DNA of 64,000 nucleotides from contig NZ_CP146232.1 of the NCBI RefSeq assembly GCF_037040815.1, positions 1,978,501 to 2,042,500 on the forward strand, given 5' to 3'. Positions 25,827 through 34,894 of the stretch are shown one piece after another. The translations under genes and the position numbers were made by a program. Positions within the stretch are counted from its first letter, which is position 1, and each line of letters starts with the position of its first letter. The notes under the pieces are model-generated. The model did no database searches, was not told the DNA's origin, and saw only the letters and a program-made list of their open reading frames with translations. Source of the stretch: Pararoseomonas sp. SCSIO 73927 (GTDB lineage Bacteria > Pseudomonadota > Alphaproteobacteria > Acetobacterales > Acetobacteraceae).

Positions 25827-26491
25827 TGAACGGTTTTCTTGAGCAGCTGCGGGAGCAGCGGTGGGACGACCACCGCTACTACCACCACAGCCGGATCAAC
25901 CAGAGCCTGCACCTGCTCAGCGCGATCAGCTTCCTCTGCGCCTACATGGTGGCGTTCAAGGACCCCGCGACCGCGGCGCTGATCGCGTGGACCGTCTCGA
26001 TGAACAGCCGCCAGGCCGGCCACTTCTTCTTCGAGCCGCGGGGCTACGACCACGTCAACAAGGCGACGCACGAGCACAAGGAGGAGATCAAGGTCGGGTA
26101 CAACCTGAACCGCAAGATCGTCCTCATGGCGTTCTGGGCCGCCTCGCCCCTGCTGCTGGTGCTGGACCCCACCCTGTTCGGCCTCATGACGCCGGCCGAG
26201 AGCTTCGGCGGCTTCGTGCACGACGTGGGCTACCTCTGGTTCTTCGTCGGCGTCGGCGGGCTGCTGTTCCGCGTGGCGCAGCTGATGATCATCCGCGACG
26301 TGCAGACGGCGCTGGTCTGGGCCACGAAGATCATCACGGACCCCTTCCACGACATCAAGCTGTACCACCGCGCGCCGGGCTACCTGCTGCAGGGCCAGCT
26401 GATCGACCCCGCCCACGGCCGGCACCACCCGGACGAGGACGATGCGGAGGACGAGGACTGGGTGGCCGAGCCGGAAGAGCGCAAGGCCTGA
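25826..26491 (+). CDS. Membrane protein resembling DUF962/Mpo1-like proteins
   Basis: A 221-residue integral membrane protein with about four hydrophobic helices. The N-terminal HHSRINQSLHLLSAISFL and the later RQAGHFFFEPRGYD resemble the His-rich motifs of DUF962 (Mpo1-like fatty acid alpha-dioxygenase) proteins, where histidines bind iron; the match is judged by eye and is not strong. A further HVNKATHEHKEE stretch adds histidines. It is translationally coupled to pmtA (ATG overlaps its stop, AAGGAG upstream), so a lipid role is likely. The C-terminus is acidic. Confidence 0.6.
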   Translation: MNGFLEQLREQRWDDHRYYHHSRINQSLHLLSAISFLCAYMVAFKDPATAALIAWTVSMNSRQAGHFFFEPRGYDHVNKATHEHKEEIKVGYNLNRKIVLMAFWAASPLLLVLDPTLFGLMTPAESFGGFVHDVGYLWFFVGVGGLLFRVAQLMIIRDVQTALVWATKIITDPFHDIKLYHRAPGYLLQGQLIDPAHGRHHPDEDDAEDEDWVAEPEERKA

Positions 26492-26510
26492 CCGCGTCGC
26501 GGCCCTGTGC

Positions 26511-26758
26511 GGAGCCAGGGGGCCTTGCCCCCTGGACCCCCACCAGGAAACTGAGTTTCCTGGACCTTCCATCCGGCTGCCGCCGCGCCGTCCTGGGATG
26601 GGGTCTCCGCATGAAGGGCAAGATCCTGCCCTTGCAGTCGCCTGAGGTCGAAGACCTCAGGCGCACCGCCAGCGGGATGACTCCAGGGCCTAAGAAAAGA
26701 TGATGGTGAGGGGTCCGGGGAGAGGAAGAATTCCTTCTTCCTCTCCCTGGCCACGGCG
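26511..26758 (+). repeat. Dispersed hairpin element, copy D (compensated stems)
   Basis: The copy with the clearest covariation. H2 arms are CCAGGAAAC (26543-26551) and GTTTCCTGG (26555-26563) around the same TGA loop, in place of CCAAGGGCC and GGCCCTTGG. H3 arms are CGCCTGAGGTC (26639-26649) and GACCTCAGGCG (26653-26663). Every change is matched in the opposite arm. H4 is consensus. It fills the gap between two convergent gene ends, 20 bp and 13 bp from their stops. Confidence 0.93.
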
Positions 26759-26771
26759 GCCCGGCGAAGGA

Positions 26772-28445
26772 TCAGGCCGCGGCCCGTCCTCCCCGGTGCC
26801 GGATCATCTCCCGCAAGATCCCGCGCCGGATGGCCTTGTTCGTGGTCTCCGGCCCGGCCCACCAGCCGTCCCGCTCCATGGCCCGCGCGGCCGCCACGAA
26901 GCGGTCCGCCACCGCCGCGAACTCCGCATCGCCGTAGTTCAGGCTGAAGATCAGGCGGCCCGTCCCCACCCAGCTCAGCGCCAGGCCCTCCGCCCGGAGG
27001 TAGTATTGCAGCATCCAGTTGTAGCGCGAGGGGCGCGGGTAGAGGACGGTCCAGACCGTGGACATGCCGGCCACCCGCACCGGCAGCCCCTCCGCCTCCA
27101 GCCGCGCGTTCAGCGCCGCCGCCCGGCCGTCCCAGCGCTCCTCCAGCCCCTCGTAGAGGGACAGCACCTCCGGCGTCTCCAGGCGCCGCAGGAAGGCGTC
27201 CATGGTGCCCATGACGTAGGGGTGGGAGTTGAAGGTGCCGCGGGCGAAGCAGACATCCACGGGATTGCTGTCGCGGTAGCGGCGCATCAGTTCCCGCTTG
27301 CCGCAGAGCGCGCCGATGGGGAGACCGCCGCCGAGGGTCTTGCCGTAGGTGACGAGGTCGGCCCGCACGCCGAAGTAATCCTGGGCGCCGCCGGGGGCGA
27401 GGCGGAAGCCCATGAAGACCTCGTCGAAGATCAGGGCGATGCCGCGCTCCGTGCAGACCTGCCGCAGTTGCTTCAGCCAGGCCGTGTAGGCCGCGCGGTC
27501 GTAGGCGGCGCGGCGGCCGCTATCGGCCAGCGAGGAATCCGCCGGGGCGCCGGAATTCGGGTGCAGCGCCTGCAGCGGGTTCACCAGCACGCAGGCGATG
27601 TTCCCGCGCGTGCGCAGCACGTGCAGCGTGCGCTCCGACATCTCCGACAGGGTGTAGGTCCGGTCCGCCGGCACGGGGTTGCCGATGCCGGGCTGCACGT
27701 CGCCCCACCAGCCGTGATAGGCGCCGGAGAAGCGGACGAGGTGGGAGCGGCCGGTGTGGTAACGGGCCAGGCGCACCGCCTGCATCACCGCCTCCGTGCC
27801 GGACATGTGGAAGGACACCTCGTCCATGCCGGAGAGGGCGCGCAGCCGCGCGACGTTCTCGGCCACAACGGGGTGGTAGGCGCCGAGGACGGGGCCGAGG
27901 TCGCGCACGCGCGCCGCGCCCTCCTCGATGCAGTCCTTGTAGAAGTCGTACCCCATCAGGTTCACGCCATAGGAGCCGGTGAGGTCGTAGAGCGTGTTGC
28001 CGTCCAGATCCGTCACCGTCACCCCCGCCGAGGATGCGAGGAAGCTGCCGCCCGAGAGGTGCTGGCGGAGGTAGCGGCTGTACTGGAAGGGCACGCGATA
28101 GGCGGCGGTGAACTGCAGGTCGGACAGCCCCGCCTTCGCTTCCTCCGTCATCGCCGCGCTGCGTGGGAACCGGGCACGGTAGAGCCCGGCGAGAGCGTGG
28201 AAGCCCTGGCGCCGGCGCGCGACCACGTCGTCCGACGCGCCGTCGGAGGAGAAGAAGCGGTCCTCCCCGTACTCGTAGAAGGGAATGAGAGAGGCGACGC
28301 GTCGCGCCATCCGCGCGTGCCCGGTCAGCGACCGGTGCTTCGCGCGGGAGAGTGCGAGCCGCGCGCGCCCCTTCACGAGGAGCGCGGCGAGGGCCCCCGC
28401 CCCCGCGGCGTAGGGCGCGAAGGCGCCGATCTGCATGCTCAACAT
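26772..28445 (-). CDS. Class III aminotransferase of the glutamate-1-semialdehyde type with an N-terminal membrane anchor
   Basis: A 557-residue PLP enzyme. Residues about 5-25 form a hydrophobic anchor (APYAAGAGALAALLVKG), about 100 residues are extra at the N-terminus, and the aminotransferase core follows: SGTEAVMQAVRLAR, AYHGWWGD, IFDEVFMGFR and the PLP lysine in VTYGKTLGGGLPIGA. The core resembles glutamate-1-semialdehyde aminomutases, but the anchor and length argue against heme synthesis. It diverges from psd and lies near pmtA, so a role in lipid or lipoamino acid modification is possible. ATG 28445 is used; an ATG three codons later and a GTG at 28484 are alternatives. Confidence 0.8.
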   Translation of the reverse strand: MLSMQIGAFAPYAAGAGALAALLVKGRARLALSRAKHRSLTGHARMARRVASLIPFYEYGEDRFFSSDGASDDVVARRRQGFHALAGLYRARFPRSAAMTEEAKAGLSDLQFTAAYRVPFQYSRYLRQHLSGGSFLASSAGVTVTDLDGNTLYDLTGSYGVNLMGYDFYKDCIEEGAARVRDLGPVLGAYHPVVAENVARLRALSGMDEVSFHMSGTEAVMQAVRLARYHTGRSHLVRFSGAYHGWWGDVQPGIGNPVPADRTYTLSEMSERTLHVLRTRGNIACVLVNPLQALHPNSGAPADSSLADSGRRAAYDRAAYTAWLKQLRQVCTERGIALIFDEVFMGFRLAPGGAQDYFGVRADLVTYGKTLGGGLPIGALCGKRELMRRYRDSNPVDVCFARGTFNSHPYVMGTMDAFLRRLETPEVLSLYEGLEERWDGRAAALNARLEAEGLPVRVAGMSTVWTVLYPRPSRYNWMLQYYLRAEGLALSWVGTGRLIFSLNYGDAEFAAVADRFVAAARAMERDGWWAGPETTNKAIRRGILREMIRHRGGRAAA

Positions 28446-28474
28446 TCCGGTTTTCCAGGACAGGGCTGACAACG

Positions 28475-29347
28475 ATGCCGACACTTCGCACCACCCTCGC
28501 GCGGGTGGCGCAGCAGGAGGATCTCAACTTCCTCCTCACCAACCGGATCCCGCGCCGCCTGGCGACGCGGTTCATCGGCTGGTTCAGCCGGATCGAGAAC
28601 CCGGTGGTGCGCGACCTCTCGATCGCCACCTGGCGCCTCTTCACCGACCTTGACCTCAGCGACGCGCGGCAGGCGCGCTTCCGCAGCCTGCACGACCTCT
28701 TCATCCGGCAGCTGAAGGACGGCGCCCGCCCCGTGGACCCGGACCCCACGATCCTCGCCAGCCCCAGCGACGCCATCGTCGGCGCCCACGGCACGGTGGA
28801 GCGGGGCCAGGTCCTCCAGGTGAAGGGCTTCCCCTACCCGCTGCACGACCTGCTGGGGGATGCCGCCGAGGCCGCGCGCTACGAGGGCGGCAGCTACGTC
28901 ACGCTGCGCCTCACCTCCGCCATGTACCATCGCTTCCACGCGCCGCACGACCTGCGGGTGGAATCCGTGACCTACATCTCCGGCGACACCTGGAACGTGA
29001 ACCCCATCGCGCTGAAGCGGATCGAGCGCCTGTTCTGCAAGAACGAGCGCGCGCCCATCCGCGCGCGGCTGGCCGCCACGGGCCACGCCATCACCCTCGT
29101 GCCGGTGGCCGCCATCCTCGTGGCGAGCATCCGCCTCGGCTTCCTCGACGCGGAGCTGGACCTGCGAAAGGCCGGGCCGCGCCGCATCGACTGCGACGTG
29201 CCGCTGCAGAAGGGCGAGGAGATGGGTTGGTTCCAGCACGGATCGACCATCGTGGTCTTCGCGCCACCTGGGTTCCGGCTGCACGAGGGCGTGCGGGAAG
29301 GGGATACGATCCGCGCGGGGCAAGCGCTGCTGCGGCTTCCCGGCTGA
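28475..29347 (+). CDS. psd: Phosphatidylserine decarboxylase proenzyme
   Basis: A 290-residue pyruvoyl enzyme that makes phosphatidylethanolamine from phosphatidylserine. The self-cleavage motif is HGST with Ser257 as the pyruvoyl source, and MYHRFHAPHD carries the catalytic His. The sequence FTDLDLSDARQARFRSLHDLFIRQLKDGARP is typical of the long proteobacterial form. ATG 28475 is chosen because the family sequence begins there. It is divergent from the aminotransferase (29-bp gap). Substrate flow would be Psd then PmtA, with PmtA 2.6 kb upstream. Confidence 0.93.
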   Translation: MPTLRTTLARVAQQEDLNFLLTNRIPRRLATRFIGWFSRIENPVVRDLSIATWRLFTDLDLSDARQARFRSLHDLFIRQLKDGARPVDPDPTILASPSDAIVGAHGTVERGQVLQVKGFPYPLHDLLGDAAEAARYEGGSYVTLRLTSAMYHRFHAPHDLRVESVTYISGDTWNVNPIALKRIERLFCKNERAPIRARLAATGHAITLVPVAAILVASIRLGFLDAELDLRKAGPRRIDCDVPLQKGEEMGWFQHGSTIVVFAPPGFRLHEGVREGDTIRAGQALLRLPG

Positions 29348-29352
29348 CAGGA

Positions 29353-29600
29353 CGGCCCGGAGAGAGGAGGAAAGAATTCTTCCTCTCCTCCGACCCCTCA
29401 CCATCATCGTCTTCAAGTTAGGCTTGCGTCGCTGACGGTCCGCTTCGGGTCGATGACCCGAGGCGACTGCAAGGGCCGGAAAGGCGCCGATCGTCCTGGG
29501 CCGACAGCGCAGGCCATTCCCGCGGCAGCCCGATGCAGGTCCAGGAGCCTCAGGCTCCTGGCGGGGGTTCCAGGGGGCGGCGCCCCCTGGTCCCGGGCCC
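29353..29600 (-). repeat. Dispersed hairpin element, copy E
   Basis: Order left to right H4-H3-core-H2-H1, starting 5 bp after the psd stop. H2 arms are CCAGGAGCC (29541-29549) and GGCTCCTGG (29553-29561), a compensated variant. H3 has one G-U type change (CGCTTCGGGTC against GACCCGAGGCG). H4 is partly degraded, keeping GAATTC. It lies between convergent psd and glycosyltransferase genes. Confidence 0.9.
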
Positions 29601-29621
29601 ATCCGGCGCAGCATCCCCGCC

Positions 29622-30797
29622 TCAGCCCCGCGGAAGGGCGATCAGCGCGTCCCGCAGCTGGGTTGCGGAAGCGGCCCAGGACCATTTCGCGGCGTGGCGG
29701 CGGCAGGCCGCCCGGTCCGCGCCGAGGGCGGCGAGGCAGGCGGCGCGAAGGTCCTCGTCCAGGGCGCCCACGGTCTCGGTCGCGCCGCCGATCACGTCCA
29801 GCGGGCCGGCGACGGGGAAGGCCGCCACGGGGGTGCCGGTGGCCAGGGCTTCCAGCAGCACCAGGCCGAAGGTGTCGGTGCGGGAGGGGAAGACGAAGAC
29901 GTCCGCCCCGGCATAGGCGGCGGCGAGGGATGTGCCTTCGCGGTAGCCGGTGAAGTGGGCCTCGGGGAAGCGGGCCTGGAGGGCGGCGCGGTGCGGGCCG
30001 TCGCCGACCACGACCTTGGATCCCGGGAGGTCGAGGGAGAGGAAGGCCTCGATGTTTTTCTCCACGGCGACGCGGCCGGCGTAGAGGAAGACGGGGCGGG
30101 GCAGGCCAGCCCAGGGGTCGCGCGGCGCGGTCGGGAAGCGGTCCAGGTCCACGCCGCGGGACCAGCGGCGCAGGTGGCGGAAGCCGCGGGAATCCAGCTC
30201 GCCCAGCAGCGAGGCGGTGGCGGCGAGGGTGTTGGCCGCCGGCGCGTGGAACCGGCGCAGCAACGCCCAGGAGAGGGCCTGGGGCACGCGGGCGCGAAGG
30301 TGCAGGTATTCCGGGAAGCGCGTGTGGAAGGAGGTGGTGAAGGGCCAGCCGCGGCGGCGGCACAGGGCGCGGGCGGCCCAGCCCAGGGGGCCTTCGGTGG
30401 CGATGTGGACGGCACTGGGCGCGAAGGCGTCCACCATGCGCGCGAAGCGGCGGCGGCCGACGAGGGCGAGGCGGATCTCGGCGTAGGAGGGCAGGGCGAC
30501 GGTGCGGAAGCGTTCCGGCCCGATCACCTCCACCACGTCGCCGGCGCCGCGGAGGTGGTCGACCACGGTGGAGAGGGTGCGGACGACGCCGTTCACCTGG
30601 GGGCGCCAGGCGTCGGTCACGATGAGGATGCGCGCGGGGGAGACGGGGGCGGAGAGGCGGGCCGCCACCTCGCGCGCGTACCGGTGGGCGGCGTGGGCGG
30701 GGGCGGAGCCCTCTCCGGCGTTGCGGGCCAGCGGCTCTCCGGCGGCCGCGCGGCCCAGCGCGCCGAAGCCGGCCCTGGCGGAGGGGGTGGGCTGCAT
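29622..30797 (-). CDS. GT4-family glycosyltransferase
   Basis: A 391-residue GT-B fold enzyme. The N-domain has RILIVTDAWRPQVNGVVRTL, the start of MgtA-like GDP-mannose-dependent alpha-mannosyltransferases, and TSFHTRFPEYL. The C-domain has FLYAGRVAVEKNIEAFL and the donor site FPSRTDTFGLVLLEALATG with the E-x7-E-type pattern. Such enzymes often glycosylate diacylglycerol-type or sugar lipids. The first 45 residues are Ala-rich and extra, so translation may begin further in; ATG 30797 is kept. Confidence 0.85.
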   Translation of the reverse strand: MQPTPSARAGFGALGRAAAGEPLARNAGEGSAPAHAAHRYAREVAARLSAPVSPARILIVTDAWRPQVNGVVRTLSTVVDHLRGAGDVVEVIGPERFRTVALPSYAEIRLALVGRRRFARMVDAFAPSAVHIATEGPLGWAARALCRRRGWPFTTSFHTRFPEYLHLRARVPQALSWALLRRFHAPAANTLAATASLLGELDSRGFRHLRRWSRGVDLDRFPTAPRDPWAGLPRPVFLYAGRVAVEKNIEAFLSLDLPGSKVVVGDGPHRAALQARFPEAHFTGYREGTSLAAAYAGADVFVFPSRTDTFGLVLLEALATGTPVAAFPVAGPLDVIGGATETVGALDEDLRAACLAALGADRAACRRHAAKWSWAASATQLRDALIALPRG

Positions 30798-31421
30798 CAG
30801 CGGGGTTTCAGCCCGTGCCGGCCATGCGCGTCAGATCCCAAGCCGAGAGCTCCCCCCGTTGCCGCCGGGCCCCGTTCCGCTCCGTGGCCGCATCGACATC
30901 CCGGCCGTGTCCTTACGGGGGGGCGGGGGCGGACGGCGTGAACCTTGTGTGACCCGCGCGCGGCGCCGGACCGGACCTCGGGGGGCGGGGCGGGTCAGGG
31001 TGACGGGGGCGGGACGGAGGGCGCCGTCACGAAGCTTTCTCTGTCGGCCGGGCCAGAATGTCTTGCGCCCGATTCGGATGCACACATAGGTTAAGCCGCG
31101 AGCGCCGGTCTACGCGCCGATCGGAGAAACCCGGCGGGCTGCGAGCCTTCTCCGCGGCCTGCCGGGCATCCGCGCACTGTCTTCGCGTTCACCGATCCAG
31201 CATTCCCAGCCCGGAAGATGCCGCCGCGCCTCGCCTCGTCCGCGCAATCGTGGCATCGGAAATATCGCGACGGATCCGGTGTTTCCGGCGAAAACTTCAT
31301 GTTGCGTAGAAGGTAAATTCAACTTAGGTTGCGCCTGCGCCGGTTCGCGCAACTTCCGATCGTAGAGTGCCCGGCGGGGCTCGGCCTTTTCCGATGGCCC
31401 GCCGGGTTGTTCCTACCGGGG
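30798..31421. other. Intergenic stretch without a recognisable gene
   Basis: These 624 bp hold no convincing coding frame. GC content falls near 31230-31330 (AAATTC, GAAAACTTC). Two inverted repeats are visible: GTTGCGC (31328-31334) with GCGCAAC (31347-31353), and CCCGGCGGG (31370-31378) with CCCGCCGGG (31398-31406). The second lies 16 bp past the stop of the following minus-strand Bug gene and may act as its terminator, though no T-run follows. The glycosyltransferase promoter should also lie here but no clear boxes were seen. Confidence 0.5.
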
Positions 31422-32414
31422 CTATTCCGCCTTCAGGTCCAACTCCCGCACTTTGCGGCCCCAGAACTCGTACTCCTCCCGGATCGCCCTCCCGAAGTCG
31501 CCGCGCGGCTGCTCGGCCGCCACCTCCAGCCCGTCGCGCTCCAGGCTGCGGGCGAAGCGAGGGTCGCGGATGGCCTTGTTGGCCGCGGCTTCCAGGCGGC
31601 TCAGCTCCGCCTCCGGCGTGCCGGCCGGGGCGAAGATGCCGTGCCAGCCAAGGATGACGATCCCGGGCAGCCCGGCCTCCGACAGCGTCGGAACATCCGG
31701 CAGGGAGGGAAGGCGGTGGTCGCCCGTGACGGCGAGGGCGCGCAGCCGCCCGTCCCTGGCCAGCGGCACGGCGGGCGGCGGGGAGGAGAAGTTCATCGTC
31801 ACGCGCCCGCCCACCACGTCCTGCAGGGCCGGCGCCGTGCCGCGGTAGGAGATGTGCTCCATCTCCACCCCGGCGGCCTCCGCGAAGAGGATGCCGGCGA
31901 GGTGATTGTTGGAGCCGACGCCGCCGGAGGAGAAGGTGAAGCCGGCGTTCGGGCGCTTGCCCGCCGCGATCAGCTCCTGGAGGTTCTTCGCCGGCACCTT
32001 GGGGTCGATCACCAGCACGTACTGGTAGGAGCTGGCCTTGGTGACGGGCGTGAGCGCCGTGGAGAGGTTGACCCGGTCGTTCCGCTGCAGGTGCGGGTTC
32101 ACCACGATGTTGGTGGAGACGGCGAAGAGCAGGGTCGTGCCGTCCGGCCGCGCGCGGGCGACGGAGGTGGCGCCGACATGCCCGGCCGCGCCGCCGCGGT
32201 TCTCCACGATGACGTTCTGGCCGAGCCCCTCCATCAGGATGGGCGCGAGCTCCCGCGCCACGATGTCCGTCCCGCCGCCGGCGGCGTAGGGCACGACGAA
32301 GGTGATCGGGCGCCCCTGGCTGCCCTGGGCGGAGGCGCGCCCGGTCAGGGCCGGTGCTGCGAGGGGCGCCGCGAGGGGCGCGGCGAGAAGGGGCAGGACG
32401 TGGCGGCGGCGCAT
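31422..32414 (-). CDS. Tripartite tricarboxylate transporter receptor, Bug/TctC family
   Basis: A 330-residue periplasmic binding protein with a signal peptide rich in APLAAPLAAP and ending ASAQ. Family motifs are RPITFVVPYAAGGGTDIVAREL, VIVENRGGAAGHVGATSVA and MEHISYRGTAPALQDVVGG. No TctAB genes are nearby. It is divergent from the guanine deaminase gene across 139 bp, so a nitrogen-heterocycle or carboxylate ligand linked to purine use is possible but unproven. Confidence 0.92.
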   Translation of the reverse strand: MRRRHVLPLLAAPLAAPLAAPALTGRASAQGSQGRPITFVVPYAAGGGTDIVARELAPILMEGLGQNVIVENRGGAAGHVGATSVARARPDGTTLLFAVSTNIVVNPHLQRNDRVNLSTALTPVTKASSYQYVLVIDPKVPAKNLQELIAAGKRPNAGFTFSSGGVGSNNHLAGILFAEAAGVEMEHISYRGTAPALQDVVGGRVTMNFSSPPPAVPLARDGRLRALAVTGDHRLPSLPDVPTLSEAGLPGIVILGWHGIFAPAGTPEAELSRLEAAANKAIRDPRFARSLERDGLEVAAEQPRGDFGRAIREEYEFWGRKVRELDLKAE

Positions 32415-32553
32415 GGCGGCTTCCTTCCGGATTGTGTCCGAACTGGCCATGGAAGCGGCCGGCCGGCAAGCCGCCATCGGTGCCGCGCCTTCTCCCACGC
32501 CTTCAAGGATCGGTGCGCGGTGGCATGATGGGCCGGCAGCGAGGGAGCGCCGA

Positions 32554-33873
32554 GTGACCCAGCATCCCGGAGGAAGCGGCCTCGGCCTGCGCGGCCCCGC
32601 CCTGACCTTCCGCCACGATCCCTTCCGGGGGGATGCCGACACCGCGCTGGTCCACTGGCCCGACGCGCTGGTCGTGATGCGGGCCGGGATCATCGCCGGC
32701 TTCGGGGACCACGCCGCGGAGGGCCCCCGCCACCCGGCCGACCTGCCCGTGCACCACCACCCGGACGGGCTGATCCTGCCCGGCTTTGTGGACGCCCATG
32801 TCCACTACCCGCAGATGGAGATGGCCGGCTCCTACGGGGAGACGCTGCTGGACTGGCTGCGGCGCTACACCTTCCCCGCCGAGGCGCGCTTCGCCGAGCC
32901 CGCCCACGCCGCGCGGGTGGCGAAGGCCTTTCTCGCAGCCCTGCTGCGCGCCGGCACCACCACGGCCTGCGCCTACTGCACGGTGCATGAGCACTCGGCC
33001 GACGCCCTCTTCGCCGAGGCGGAGCGGCTGGGCATGCGGATCGCGGCCGGCAAGGTGCTGATGGACCGCAACGCGCCGGACGCGCTGCTGGACGGCCCCG
33101 ACCACGGCATCCCTGCGACCCAGAGGCTGATCGACCGCTGGCACGGGCGCGGGCGGCTGCTCTACGCCATCACCCCGCGCTTCGCCCCCTCCTGCACGGA
33201 CGAGGCCCTGCGGGCGGCCGGGCGGCTGTGGTGCGACAACCCCGGCACCCTGGTGCAGACCCATCTCTGCGAGACGGAGGCGGAGATGGCCTGGGTGCGG
33301 GAGCTGTTTCCCGCCGCCCCCTCCTACCTCGACGTGTACCGCGGCGCCGGGCTGGCCGGGCCGGGCGCGGTGATGGGCCACGCCGTCCACGTGACGGAAG
33401 GCGACCTGGCCGGGCTACGCGAGACGGGCTGCGGCGTGGCGCACTGCCCCAGCTCCAACCTCTTCCTCGGCAGCGGGCTCTTCCCTTTGCACGACACGAC
33501 CGCCGCCGGGGTGCGGATAGGGCTGGGCAGCGACGTCGGCGCGGGCACGGGCCTCTCGACCCTCCGCACCCTCGGCGACGCCTACAAGGTCGCGCGGCTG
33601 CGCGGGGCGCGGCTGCACCCGGCCCAGGCCCTGTGGCTGGCCACGCGCGGCGGGGCGGAGGCGATGCGGCAGGAGCACCGGATCGGCACCCTGGCCCCCG
33701 GCATGGAAGCCGACCTGGTGGTGCTGGACCCGGCCGCCACCCCGGAACTGGCCCTGCGGACGGCGGGCGCGCGGGACCCGGTGGACCGGCTCTTCGCCCT
33801 CATGGCCCTGGGCGACGAGCGGGCGGTGCGGGCGACCTACGTGGCCGGGCGGCTGGCCTACGACCGGGGGTGA
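32554..33873 (+). CDS. guaD: Guanine deaminase
   Basis: A 439-residue amidohydrolase converting guanine to xanthine and ammonia in purine salvage or catabolism. Zinc ligands His82 and His84 lie in GFVDAHVHYPQME, further ones in TTACAYCTVHEHSAD and GHAVHVTEGD, and the metal-binding Asp in GLGSDVGAG. CPSSNLFLGSGLFPL is typical of GuaD. GTG 32554 is chosen because GAGGGAG lies eight bases before it and the upstream open frame is low-complexity. It lies opposite a Bug receptor gene. Confidence 0.92.
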   Translation: MTQHPGGSGLGLRGPALTFRHDPFRGDADTALVHWPDALVVMRAGIIAGFGDHAAEGPRHPADLPVHHHPDGLILPGFVDAHVHYPQMEMAGSYGETLLDWLRRYTFPAEARFAEPAHAARVAKAFLAALLRAGTTTACAYCTVHEHSADALFAEAERLGMRIAAGKVLMDRNAPDALLDGPDHGIPATQRLIDRWHGRGRLLYAITPRFAPSCTDEALRAAGRLWCDNPGTLVQTHLCETEAEMAWVRELFPAAPSYLDVYRGAGLAGPGAVMGHAVHVTEGDLAGLRETGCGVAHCPSSNLFLGSGLFPLHDTTAAGVRIGLGSDVGAGTGLSTLRTLGDAYKVARLRGARLHPAQALWLATRGGAEAMRQEHRIGTLAPGMEADLVVLDPAATPELALRTAGARDPVDRLFALMALGDERAVRATYVAGRLAYDRG

Positions 33874-33902
33874 ATCCGGCGGGGTCTTATTCTGCACTTT
33901 CG

Positions 33903-34158
33903 GGACCGGAGCGGGCGCCGCCCTCTCCGGACCTCACACCCGCCAAGGGCCTGAGGCCCTTGGAACCCCAGGGGGCTGCCGCGGGATTGAACGGAACCGG
34001 TGCGCCGAGGCCTGGGCGCCTCATCCCGCCCTTGCAGTCGCCTCGGGTCATCGACCCGAGGCGCACCGTCAACGAAGGATCTCCAAGTCGAAGAAGAAGA
34101 TGATGGTGGGAGGTCCGGAGGGAGGAAGAATTCCTTCTTCCTCCCTCTGGCCACGGCG
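33903..34158 (+). repeat. Dispersed hairpin element, copy F
   Basis: H4 is a compensated variant: arms GAGGGAGGAAGAA (34118-34130) and TTCTTCCTCCCTC (34135-34147) around TTCC. H2 and H3 are consensus, and the part between H2 and H3 is rearranged relative to other copies, with GGCTGCCGCGGGATTG in place of the usual core. It lies between convergent guaD and the DUF992 gene, 30 bp after the guaD stop. Confidence 0.9.
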
Positions 34159-34226
34159 GGCCGGCAAAAGGCCGGAACAGGAACCCGCCGAAGGGATGAA
34201 CCGGGGAGGCTGGACTTCCCCGCGGC

Positions 34227-34850
34227 TCAGCCGCCCGCGCGCAGCGTGATCTCGGCGATGCCGGCCGCCACGTTGAGGCCCGTGCTGCTCTCGATGGAGA
34301 GGGGCTGGAGGGCCACCTGGTCGCGGCTGCCGCCGATCAGGACGTTGCTGCCGAGGCCGAGGCCCGCCGAGACGTTGGAGGAGGCCCCGCCATAGGTGCC
34401 GGCGAGGCTGCCCGGGGCGATGTCCGGCCCGGTGTTCACCACCGTCCAGATCATGGTCCCGCGGCCGGTGAAGCCGATATCCACGCCGAAGCGGCGGATC
34501 TCGCCGCTGTAGCGCTCCGCGGGGCCGTTCGCCGGCTTGAACTCGCAGGACAGGTCCTTCGTCGAGCCGAAGACGAAGGAGATGCCGCCGGAGACGTCGC
34601 ACTGCAGCTGGCCGACGCGGGTGTTGCCGGCCCTCTGTCCGGGCGGCGGGGTCATCACGGTGCCGGACTGCACCATGCCCGGCGGGATGGGCTGGCCGGG
34701 CTGCAGCACCACGCCCTGGCCGGGGATGACGGTGCCCGGGGCGACGGTGCCGGGGGGCGTGCCCGGCGGATTGGTCGTGGTGGTCTGGGCGAGGGCGGCG
34801 CCGCCGAAGGCGAGCAGGGCGGCTGCGGCGAAGGTAGCGGTACGCTTCAT
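34227..34850 (-). CDS. Secreted DUF992-domain protein
   Basis: A 207-residue protein with a Sec signal (ATFAAAALLAFGGAALAQ), a Pro/Gly/Thr-rich stretch at about 22-70 (NPPGTPPGTVAPGTVIPGQG), then a DUF992 domain: QLQCDVSGGISFVFGSTKDLSCEF, ERYSGEIRRFGVDIGFTGRG. Two cysteines (about residues 84 and 102) probably form a disulfide. DUF992 proteins are periplasmic and of unknown function. GGAG precedes the ATG. The methyltransferase gene lies 44 bp upstream on the same strand. Confidence 0.85.
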   Translation of the reverse strand: MKRTATFAAAALLAFGGAALAQTTTTNPPGTPPGTVAPGTVIPGQGVVLQPGQPIPPGMVQSGTVMTPPPGQRAGNTRVGQLQCDVSGGISFVFGSTKDLSCEFKPANGPAERYSGEIRRFGVDIGFTGRGTMIWTVVNTGPDIAPGSLAGTYGGASSNVSAGLGLGSNVLIGGSRDQVALQPLSIESSTGLNVAAGIAEITLRAGG

Positions 34851-34894
34851 GGCATTTCTCCTCAGCTTTGGGCCGAGGTGGCGACGGGGGCCGT

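Noticed and set aside
26772..28445. Calling the aminotransferase HemL
   Set aside because: The membrane anchor, about 100 extra residues and the lipid-gene neighbourhood do not fit glutamate-1-semialdehyde aminomutase.
31058..31352. Short open frames on both strands in the gap before the second Bug gene
   Set aside because: Their composition is not gene-like, they have no ribosome site, and they overlap each other on opposite strands.
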